Assembly: GCA_900554395.1 (NCBI GenBank)
Contig: USHB01000021.1
Span: 1-11,701, forward strand
Reading direction: 5' to 3'
DNA length: 11,701 nucleotides
Origin: an uncultured Phascolarctobacterium sp.
GTDB taxonomy: Bacteria > Bacillota > Negativicutes > Acidaminococcales > Acidaminococcaceae
The translations under genes and the position numbers were made by a program. The notes under the pieces are model-generated. The model had not been told where the DNA came from. It saw nothing but the letters and a program-made list of their open reading frames with translations, and ran no database searches. Of the stretch, positions 7,801 to 11,701 are shown one piece after another (within the stretch, counting starts at the first letter, position 1; each line of letters begins with the position of its first letter).

Positions 7801-7810
7801 GGAGGAGGTG
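7801..7810 (+). promoter_or_regulatory. Strong Shine-Dalgarno of rpsP
   Basis: GGAGGAGGTG lies 8 nt before the rpsP ATG and is nearly fully complementary to the 16S rRNA 3' end. It is clearly stronger than the other SD sequences in the array, in keeping with the high output needed for a ribosomal protein. The 36-base ffh-rpsP spacer shows no terminator or hairpin. Confidence 0.8.
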
Positions 7811-7818
7811 AAATAAAA

Positions 7819-8088
7819 ATGGCAGTAAAAATCCGTTTAAAACGCATGGGCGCTAAAAAAGCTCCTTTCTACCGTATTGTTGTTGCTGATTCCCGTTCTC
7901 CGCGTGACGGCCGTATCATTGAAAGCATCGGTTACTACGATTCCACCACTGAACCGGCTAACGTTAAAATTGATGAGGAAAAAGCTCTTTCCTGGATGGC
8001 TAAAGGCGCACAGCCGACCGATACCGTTAAAAACCTTTTCAGCAAAGGTGGTATCATGAAAAAATATGCTGAATCTAAAGCAAAATGA
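7819..8088 (+). CDS. rpsP: 30S ribosomal protein S16
   Basis: This is an 89-residue bS16, a primary-binding small-subunit protein that contacts the 5' domain of 16S rRNA and is needed for 30S assembly. It shows the family N-terminus ([30 protein letters not shown], residues 3-32), the conserved IGYYD (37-41), and the [20 protein letters not shown] region (55-74). The tail is lysine-rich, and the length is normal. It opens the ribosome-related half of the array and is followed, as in Bacillus, by khpA, ylqD, rimM and trmD. Placing it next to rimM makes sense because RimM helps mature the 30S head. Confidence 0.97.
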   Translation: MAVKIRLKRMGAKKAPFYRIVVADSRSPRDGRIIESIGYYDSTTEPANVKIDEEKALSWMAKGAQPTDTVKNLFSKGGIMKKYAESKAK

Positions 8089-8105
8089 AATGAGGCGTGA
8101 TTGAC

Positions 8106-8333
8106 ATGAAAGAATTGGTAGAAGTTATGGCCAAGTCTTTGGTCAGCAATCCGTCTGCAGTAGTAGTGGAGGAGGAAACCACCGGTACAACTACGGTGCT
8201 CCGCCTCCATGTTGCTCCTGAAGATATGGGCAAGGTTATCGGTAAACAAGGCCGTATTGCCAAAGCAATCCGTACTGTTATGAAAGCGGTTGCTACCCGT
8301 GAGAATGTAAAAGTGATTGTAGAAATCGTCTAA
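8106..8333 (+). CDS. khpA: KH-domain RNA-binding protein KhpA
   Basis: This is a 75-residue single type II KH domain protein. The RNA-binding GxxG loop is visible in GKVIGKQGRIAKAIRTVMKA, followed by the terminal beta strand VKVIVEIV. In Gram-positive bacteria KhpA pairs with KhpB/Jag and binds many RNAs, affecting cell division and envelope processes. I choose ATG 8106 because GAGG (8092-8095) lies about 10 nt upstream and because the family starts MKELVE. A GTG three codons earlier (8097) would have only 1 nt after that SD. It lies 17 nt after rpsP and 14 nt before ylqD, the same order as in B. subtilis (rpsP-ylqC-ylqD). Confidence 0.93.
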   Translation: MKELVEVMAKSLVSNPSAVVVEEETTGTTTVLRLHVAPEDMGKVIGKQGRIAKAIRTVMKAVATRENVKVIVEIV

Positions 8334-8347
8334 AGGATGGGCTGATA

Positions 8348-8752
8348 ATGGATAAAATGTTGGTTAAGGTGCCTGTTGCCGTTAAAGCAAAAGTTACCGA
8401 AGATTTAAAACTGAAAATTATTGGCGATGTCCAAAATACCATAAAAAATATCGATCTGGAAATCGAACATTTTGAATTTCAGGCTAAAAAGGCACTTGCT
8501 CAGGCTGCCGGTGATTTAAGCGTGCTGCCGGCTCTGCGCAATCAGATTGAAGCCGAAAGAAACAAACGCCAGGCTGCCAAGGCAGAAGCCGAAGCAAGGC
8601 TGAAACGCGCCGAAGATTTGCAAATCGGCTCTGAAATCGGCCACGGCACAATGGAACGCATGGTGGAAGTTACTGTCGGTACAGACCTTGATGCTCTCGC
8701 AAGAGCAGAAATTCTTACCGAAGACGGCAAAATCATTGCCTTCCGCGATTAA
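8348..8752 (+). CDS. ylqD: YlqD family protein, function unknown
   Basis: This 134-residue protein has a short N-terminal beta-rich stretch (MLVKVPVAVKAKVTEDLKL). A charged helical/coiled-coil segment follows at about residues 35-92, rich in Ala, Glu, Lys and Arg, and then a C-terminal beta portion with VEVTVGTDLD and EILTEDGKIIAFRD. Sequence layout and position between khpA and rimM identify it as YlqD, a conserved Bacillota protein without an established function. Its context in a ribosome-assembly cluster suggests a ribosome- or RNA-related role, but that is inference only. AAGGATGGG precedes the ATG. Its TAA shares one base with the rimM ATG, which implies translational coupling. Confidence 0.85.
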   Translation: MDKMLVKVPVAVKAKVTEDLKLKIIGDVQNTIKNIDLEIEHFEFQAKKALAQAAGDLSVLPALRNQIEAERNKRQAAKAEAEARLKRAEDLQIGSEIGHGTMERMVEVTVGTDLDALARAEILTEDGKIIAFRD

Positions 8753-9255
8753 TGGATAAACAAATTTGTATTGGAACAATCGTCGCTCCGCACGGTGTGC
8801 GGGGCGATATTCGTATATTGCCTCAAACGGAGCATCCGGAACAGTTTCTTGATTTGGATTATCTGCTTTTGGAAGATGGGCGCACGCTGCATTTAACAAA
8901 TGCCCGCTTTCACAAAAGAATGGTGCTGGTAAAGTGCCGTGAGGTCAATAATATGAATGAAGCAGAATTGCTGCGTGATAAAAAAGTTTTTATCCGCACG
9001 GAAGATTTGCCGGAACTTGAAGAAGGCGAATTTTATGTTGCGGATTTACTGGGGTGCAATGTAATCGGCACAGACGGCGCGCAGATAGGCGAACTGAAAG
9101 ATGTTATCAGCACCGGCAGCAATGATGTATATGTAGTAAAAACTGCTGACGGCAAAGAGATTTTAGTGCCGGCGCTTAAACAGCATGTTAAGGAAATTAA
9201 TCCTGATGAGCGCCGTATTGTTGTTGAATTGCCGGAATGGGTTGATGAAAAATGA
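8752..9255 (+). CDS. rimM: 16S rRNA processing / 30S maturation factor RimM
   Basis: This 167-residue assembly factor binds the 30S head near S19 and promotes late 16S rRNA maturation. The N-terminal RimM domain opens with GTIVAPHGVRGDIRI (8-22). The C-terminal PRC-barrel starts after LPELEEGEFYVADLLG (86-101) and includes GSNDVYVV (123-130) and ILVPALKQHVKEIN (137-150), all family hallmarks. Length is normal. The gene starts on the last base of the ylqD stop codon and overlaps trmD by 4 nt (ATGA), so translation is probably reinitiated from one gene to the next. There is no strong SD of its own, which agrees with coupling. Confidence 0.96.
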   Translation: MDKQICIGTIVAPHGVRGDIRILPQTEHPEQFLDLDYLLLEDGRTLHLTNARFHKRMVLVKCREVNNMNEAELLRDKKVFIRTEDLPELEEGEFYVADLLGCNVIGTDGAQIGELKDVISTGSNDVYVVKTADGKEILVPALKQHVKEINPDERRIVVELPEWVDEK

Positions 9256-9998
9256 AGTTTTTGTTTGTAACCCTCTTTCCGGAACTGATTGAGCAGGTTT
9301 GCGGTTATAGTATTGTCAAGCGTGGCATTGATGCAGGGCTTTTAAACGTAAGCTGCATTAATCCGCGCGATTTTACTCATGATAAACACCGCACGGTTGA
9401 CGATGCCCCTTTTGGCGGCGGTGCCGGCATGGTACTAAAACCGGAGCCTTTTGTGGCTGCCATCCGCAAAGCAAAGGAAGAATTGCCTGAGGCGCGTGTA
9501 ATTGCCATGTGCCCCGGCGGCAGGACTTTAAAACAGAGTATTGTTGAAGATTATGCACATGCCGGACAGGATTTGATTTTTGTCTGCGGTCATTACGAAG
9601 GTTTTGATGAACGCATTTTTAACTGGGTTGATGAAAAACTTTCCGTTGGCGATTATGTGCTTACCGGCGGCGAATTACCTGCACTGATGGTAATGGATGC
9701 GGTAGTAAGATTTATTCCGGGAGTGCTTGGCAAAATGGCAAGTGCAGAAGAAGATTCGTTCTCAACCGGACTTTTGGAATATCCTCAATATACCCGTCCG
9801 GTGGAATTTGAAGGCTTAACAGTGCCGGAAATTCTGCGCAGCGGCAACCATGCGCTTATTGCCAAATGGCGCCGCAAACAGTCATTAAAGGCAACATATC
9901 TGTACAGACCGGATTTGCTGCCGCAAAAATTTGATAAGGCAGACGCTAAGCTGATGGCAGAGATAAAAGCTGAACTGGCTGGTGAAGAAAATGGCTGA
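9252..9998 (+). CDS. trmD: tRNA (guanine-N1)-methyltransferase TrmD (m1G37)
   Basis: This 248-residue SPOUT methyltransferase uses S-adenosylmethionine to form m1G at tRNA position 37 next to the anticodon, preventing +1 frameshifting. The trefoil-knot core is intact: FGGGAGMVLKPEP (54-66), GHYEGFDER (113-121) and SVGDYVLTGGELPA (131-144), followed by the catalytic-region acidic motif AEEDSF (165-170, with D168 the likely general base) and LLEYPQYTRP (174-183). The C-terminal tRNA-binding domain contains SGNHALIAKWRRKQSLK. The length matches the family. It overlaps rimM upstream by 4 nt and the next methyltransferase gene by 8 nt. Confidence 0.97.
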   Translation: MKFLFVTLFPELIEQVCGYSIVKRGIDAGLLNVSCINPRDFTHDKHRTVDDAPFGGGAGMVLKPEPFVAAIRKAKEELPEARVIAMCPGGRTLKQSIVEDYAHAGQDLIFVCGHYEGFDERIFNWVDEKLSVGDYVLTGGELPALMVMDAVVRFIPGVLGKMASAEEDSFSTGLLEYPQYTRPVEFEGLTVPEILRSGNHALIAKWRRKQSLKATYLYRPDLLPQKFDKADAKLMAEIKAELAGEENG

Positions 9999-10563
9999 TT
10001 TATATGTAGGACTGGTGCATTACCCGATTTACAATAAACGGATGAAGGTAATCGCCACGGCAGTAACGAATTTTGATATTCACGATATAGCCCGTACAGC
10101 ACGCACCTACGATGTAAAAAAATATTTTTTAATACATCCGCACAAAACGCAGGAAGAAATTATTAAAAAAATTATCGGTTACTGGCAGCAGGGCTATGGC
10201 AGAATTTACAATCCTGACCGCAGTGAAGCATTGGACAGAGTTGCTTATGTAACAGATATTGCGGCTGCTGTTGAAGAAGTGCGCAGGCAAACTGGCAAAG
10301 AGCCTGTAACCATTACTACCGATGCCAGAGTTTACCCAAATACCATCAGCTATAAGGCTGCGCGCGATATGCTGCAAAACGGCGACAGGCCTCTTTTGGT
10401 TCTGTTTGGCACAGGTTTTGGCATGGAAAAAGAAACCATGGCGGCTTTTGATTATATTTTGGAGCCGGTTTATGGGCCGAGCAATTATAACCATTTATGT
10501 GTACGCAGTGCCGTGGCGATTATTTTAGACCGTCTGGCAGGCGAAGCATGGTGGCAAAAATAA
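9991..10563 (+). CDS. SPOUT-type RNA methyltransferase (Methyltrn_RNA_4-like), target unknown
   Basis: This is a 190-residue protein of the SAM-dependent RNA methyltransferase family often encoded between trmD and rplS in Clostridia-like genomes. The N-terminus is LYVGLVHYPIYNK, with AVTNFDIHDIARTARTYDV (24-42). Near the C-terminus it shows the knot-type SAM-binding signatures LFGTGFGM (138-145) and YNHLCVRSAVAIILDRL (166-182). This resembles the TrmD/TrmH fold without a TrmD C-terminal domain. The RNA target of this family is not established. I choose ATG 9991 because family members begin MADLYVGLVHYP; a GTG at 9982 would add only MKK. It overlaps trmD by 8 nt, which suggests coupled translation, and it is followed by a separate promoter for rplS. 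Confidence 0.88.
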   Translation: MADLYVGLVHYPIYNKRMKVIATAVTNFDIHDIARTARTYDVKKYFLIHPHKTQEEIIKKIIGYWQQGYGRIYNPDRSEALDRVAYVTDIAAAVEEVRRQTGKEPVTITTDARVYPNTISYKAARDMLQNGDRPLLVLFGTGFGMEKETMAAFDYILEPVYGPSNYNHLCVRSAVAIILDRLAGEAWWQK

Positions 10564-10577
10564 AATTGTAAAAATAT

Positions 10578-10606
10578 TTGCAACTTAATGCAGGCTATGA
10601 TATAAT
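10578..10606 (+). promoter_or_regulatory. Promoter of rplS with extended -10
   Basis: TTGCAA (10578-10583) and TATAAT (10601-10606) are spaced 17 bp apart. TGA directly before the -10 completes the extended TGnTATAAT element. The predicted start near 10613 gives a leader of about 65 bases that contains the structured element at 10622-10660. No terminator separates it from the upstream methyltransferase gene, so rplS can also be read from the array. Confidence 0.75.
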
Positions 10607-10621
10607 AGCATTTGTGTAAAA

Positions 10622-10660
10622 CGGACGGTCCACTGTGAAGTGTTCGCACATGAACGTCTA
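10622..10660 (+). ncRNA. Probable L19 leader (cis-regulatory RNA ahead of rplS)
   Basis: The 5' untranslated region can fold into an outer stem GGACG (10623-10627) with CGTCT (10655-10659). Inside is a hairpin CACT/AGTG (10631-10634 with 10639-10642) closed by a GUGA tetraloop, and a second small arm: either GTG-TTCG-CAC (10640-10649) or GTTC/GAAC (10642-10645 with 10652-10655). Position directly before rplS and the small branched shape fit the known L19 leader class of Bacillota, in which excess L19 is thought to repress its own mRNA. I cannot run a covariance model, so the family assignment is inference; the base pairing is seen. Confidence 0.55.
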
Positions 10661-10665
10661 TGATT

Positions 10666-10672
10666 GAGGAGG
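10666..10672 (+). promoter_or_regulatory. Shine-Dalgarno that fixes the rplS start
   Basis: GAGGAGG lies 5 nt before ATG 10678. An earlier in-frame ATG at 10660 overlaps the base of the leader stem and has this SD downstream of it, so it would not be used. The shorter product also matches the family N-terminus. Confidence 0.85.
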
Positions 10673-10677
10673 AAATT

Positions 10678-11019
10678 ATGAACATTATTGAAGTTTTGGA
10701 ACAAGAACAGCTTCGTTCCGACATCCCTGATTTTCGTGCAGGCGACACTGTAAAAGTTTATGTAAAGGTAGTTGAAGGCAGCCGTGAACGCGTTCAGATG
10801 TTTGAAGGCGTTGTTATTGCCCGCAGCGGCGGCGGTGTTCGTGAAACCTTCACCGTACGCCGTGTTTCCTATGGCGTTGGCGTAGAAAGAACTTTCCCTC
10901 TGCACAGCCCCAGAATCGAAAAAATCGAAGTTGCACGCCGTGGTATTGTTCGCCGTGCAAAACTCTACTATCTGCGTAACCTCACCGGTAAAGCAGCTCG
11001 TATCCGCGAACGCAGATAA
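10678..11019 (+). CDS. rplS: 50S ribosomal protein L19
   Basis: This 113-residue bL19 sits at the 30S-50S interface and contributes to inter-subunit bridges. It has the family opening ([25 protein letters not shown]), the [23 protein letters not shown] segment, and the signature [15 protein letters not shown] (66-80). It ends in the basic [19 protein letters not shown]. The length is normal when ATG 10678 is used. It is the last gene of the array and ends at a strong terminator. It probably receives both read-through and its own extended -10 promoter, and may be autoregulated through the leader RNA. The usual downstream neighbours in Bacillota (lepB, rbgA, rnhB) are absent here. Confidence 0.97.
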   Translation: MNIIEVLEQEQLRSDIPDFRAGDTVKVYVKVVEGSRERVQMFEGVVIARSGGGVRETFTVRRVSYGVGVERTFPLHSPRIEKIEVARRGIVRRAKLYYLRNLTGKAARIRERR

Positions 11020-11041
11020 CATAATTAAACAGCAAAACAAA

Positions 11042-11075
11042 AGCACCTCATACAAAAAGTATGGGGTGCTTTTTT
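11042..11075 (+). terminator. Strong intrinsic terminator of the array after rplS
   Basis: A 12-bp stem (11042-11053 with 11059-11070, one G-U pair) is formed by AGCACCTCATAC and GTATGGGGTGCT around an AAAAA loop. It runs straight into a T6 tract (11070-11075). It begins 22 bases after the rplS stop. Confidence 0.92.
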
Positions 11076-11094
11076 CGTTGCTGCGTATATAAAC

Positions 11095-11132
11095 ATAAAA
11101 AATAAACAGGCGCATTTTTTGTGCCTGTTTAT
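11095..11132 (-). terminator. Intrinsic terminator of the DUF805 gene
   Basis: Inverted repeat 11102-11113 with 11121-11132 (arms containing ATAAACAGGC and GCCTGTTTAT, one G-U pair) forms a 12-bp stem with a 7-base loop. On the minus strand it is followed by a T-run (complement of the A-run at 11097-11102); on the plus strand no T-run follows. This assigns it to the minus-strand gene that stops at 11169. It lies only about 20 bases from the rplS terminator. Confidence 0.8.
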
Positions 11133-11168
11133 ATAAAGTATGATTTACTTTTTTCTATGCTTCCAAAA

Positions 11169-11501
11169 TCAGCCGAACTGGTTGCGGTATGGGTCGCTTT
11201 TGCCCCAGCATAAAAATACCAGTGATATTAACGAGGGCAGCTGCATGGGCAGACTGACCAAAACCACTAGAGTTTTAGGCCAGTTAAGTCCTATATCGTG
11301 ACAACGTCTTACGGCTAATGACATACGTGGAATCAAAAAAATAGCAGATGCGGTTACCAATAGCGGCATGTTCAAATAATGTCCCAAATAAAAAACGGCA
11401 TATTCCAAAATATAAACAATTAAATATCTTTTAATAAATTCATGACGGTCAAGCCTGCCGTTAAATGTTAAAAAATCATTAATCAGTTTAAAGGTGTTCA
11501 T
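11169..11501 (-). CDS. DUF805 family inner-membrane protein
   Basis: This 110-residue membrane protein shows the DUF805 (YhaH-type) layout. FNGRLDRHEF (13-22) lies near the N-terminus. Hydrophobic segments cover about 24-40, 45-60 and 76-98. The diagnostic AVRRCHDIGLNW (63-74) lies between the second and third helices. The protein ends in WGKSDPYRNQFG, a variant of the usual GPNRYG-like tail. The family is widespread, cytoplasmic-membrane located and without a firm function. The minus-strand start at 11501 is preceded by GGAG about 9 nt upstream. The gene is monocistronic, with a near-consensus promoter upstream and its own terminator, and converges on rplS. It is somewhat AT-richer than the ribosomal array, as expected for a small hydrophobic protein. 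Confidence 0.82.
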   Translation of the reverse strand: MNTFKLINDFLTFNGRLDRHEFIKRYLIVYILEYAVFYLGHYLNMPLLVTASAIFLIPRMSLAVRRCHDIGLNWPKTLVVLVSLPMQLPSLISLVFLCWGKSDPYRNQFG

Positions 11502-11545
11502 TATGTCATCTCCGATTATTAAAATTTATAAAACTATCTTTATTA

Positions 11546-11574
11546 ATTTTAGCTTACGGGCAGGCTGCTGTCAA
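11546..11574 (-). promoter_or_regulatory. Near-consensus promoter of the DUF805 gene
   Basis: On the minus strand TTGACA (complement of 11569-11574) and TAAAAT (complement of 11546-11551) are spaced exactly 17 bp. That is a perfect -35 and a five-of-six -10. The leader to the ATG at 11501 would be about 38 bases and is AT-rich, with GGAG near its end. Confidence 0.75.
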
Positions 11575-11637
11575 AGGTTTTAATAATTGTAGTATGCTGG
11601 TCTAAACAGAATTTTGTAAAAATTTAACAATCAAAAC

Positions 11638-11666
11638 TTGAATTTTCAGAAATTATGAGTTAAAAT
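11638..11666 (+). promoter_or_regulatory. Promoter for a gene starting beyond the right edge
   Basis: TTGAAT (11638-11643) and TAAAAT (11661-11666) are spaced 17 bp apart. Transcription should start near 11673. The promoter is divergent from that of the DUF805 gene. The gene it drives is not in the window. Confidence 0.55.
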
Positions 11667-11675
11667 ATAACTAAG

Positions 11676-11701
11676 TTGAGTGAGACTGAGGAGTCACTTA
11701 A
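11676..11701 (+). promoter_or_regulatory. Hairpin / inverted repeat enclosing an SD-like GAGGAG at the right edge
   Basis: TTGAGTGA (11676-11683) and TCACTTAA (11694-11701) form an inverted repeat (one G-U pair as RNA). An alternative fold pairs GACT (11684-11687) with AGTC (11692-11695) around a GAGG loop. It is continued by TTGAGT against ACTTAA with a two-base bulge, giving a stem of about 10 bp. GAGGAG (11688-11693) looks like a Shine-Dalgarno, so the start codon may lie just beyond 11701. The element begins at or within a few bases of the predicted transcription start. It may act as an RNA structure or as a DNA operator; the sequence alone does not decide. Confidence 0.5.

Noticed and set aside
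7783..7818. S16 leader or internal promoter before rpsP
   Set aside because: The 36-base gap has no hairpin and no -10/-35 pair; it contains only the strong SD.
8097..8105. GTG 8097 as the khpA start
   Set aside because: The only SD (GAGG at 8092-8095) would be 1 nt away, and the family begins MKELVE, matching ATG 8106.
9982..9990. GTG 9982 as the start of the SPOUT methyltransferase
   Set aside because: It adds only MKK; related proteins begin MADLYVGLVHYP, matching ATG 9991.
10660..10677. ATG 10660 as the rplS start
   Set aside because: The strong SD GAGGAGG lies downstream of it, the codon overlaps the leader structure, and the family length fits ATG 10678.
11676..11701. CIRCE (HrcA) or FNR box at the right edge
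   Set aside because: CIRCE requires TTAGCACTC-N9-GAGTGCTAA and FNR TTGAT-N4-ATCAA; neither half-site matches.
1..11701. CRISPR arrays, insertion sequences, integrases, tRNA genes, toxin-antitoxin pairs
   Set aside because: No spaced direct repeats, transposase or recombinase motifs, cloverleaf-like sequences or paired small toxin/antitoxin frames were seen on either strand.

Overview
This window looks like a core-chromosome segment of a low-to-moderate GC Bacillota. Gene order and protein style (short-tailed FtsY, YlxM, YlqD, KhpA, and an extra SPOUT methyltransferase between TrmD and L19) fit a Clostridia/Negativicutes-type genome. Negativicutes is my best guess, but that is inference because no 16S or other marker is present. 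No mobile element, CRISPR array, tRNA or rRNA was found, and I see no clear sign of horizontal transfer.

Layout. (1) Positions 1-160 hold the last 52 codons of an unidentified plus-strand gene. It converges, across a shared bidirectional terminator, on a small minus-strand gene for a two-helix membrane protein (203-427). (2) Positions 428-548 are a divergent promoter region. They lead into a Cof/HAD-IIB phosphatase gene (549-1364) closed by a strong 12-bp terminator. (3) Positions 1519-11019 are one continuous plus-strand array: smc, ftsY, ylxM, ffh, rpsP, khpA, ylqD, rimM, trmD, a SPOUT RNA methyltransferase, and rplS. It ends at a strong terminator. (4) A minus-strand DUF805 membrane-protein gene (11169-11501) has its own near-consensus promoter and its own terminator, back to back with that of rplS. 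(5) The right edge (11638-11701) carries a promoter and a hairpin enclosing a Shine-Dalgarno-like sequence, for a gene starting just outside the window.

How the genes work together. smc encodes the chromosome condensin ATPase. ftsY and ffh encode the two partner GTPases of co-translational membrane targeting, and ylxM between them encodes their small accessory protein. The rest serve the ribosome: S16 and L19, the small-subunit maturation factor RimM, the tRNA m1G37 enzyme TrmD, the RNA-binding KhpA and the uncharacterised YlqD. Genes are packed tightly: smc/ftsY are 4 nt apart, ylxM/ffh 2 nt apart, ylqD/rimM overlap by 1 nt, rimM/trmD by 4 nt, and trmD/methyltransferase by 8 nt. The array is probably not one simple transcript. 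A fully consensus promoter (TTGACA, 17 bp, TATAAT) lies between ftsY and ylxM, and an extended -10 promoter plus a structured leader precedes rplS.

I do not see an undescribed multi-gene system. The items most worth a second look are regulatory: the SD-containing hairpin at the right edge, the rplS leader, the perfect internal promoter, and the out-of-frame mini-ORFs overlapping the smc and HAD start codons.
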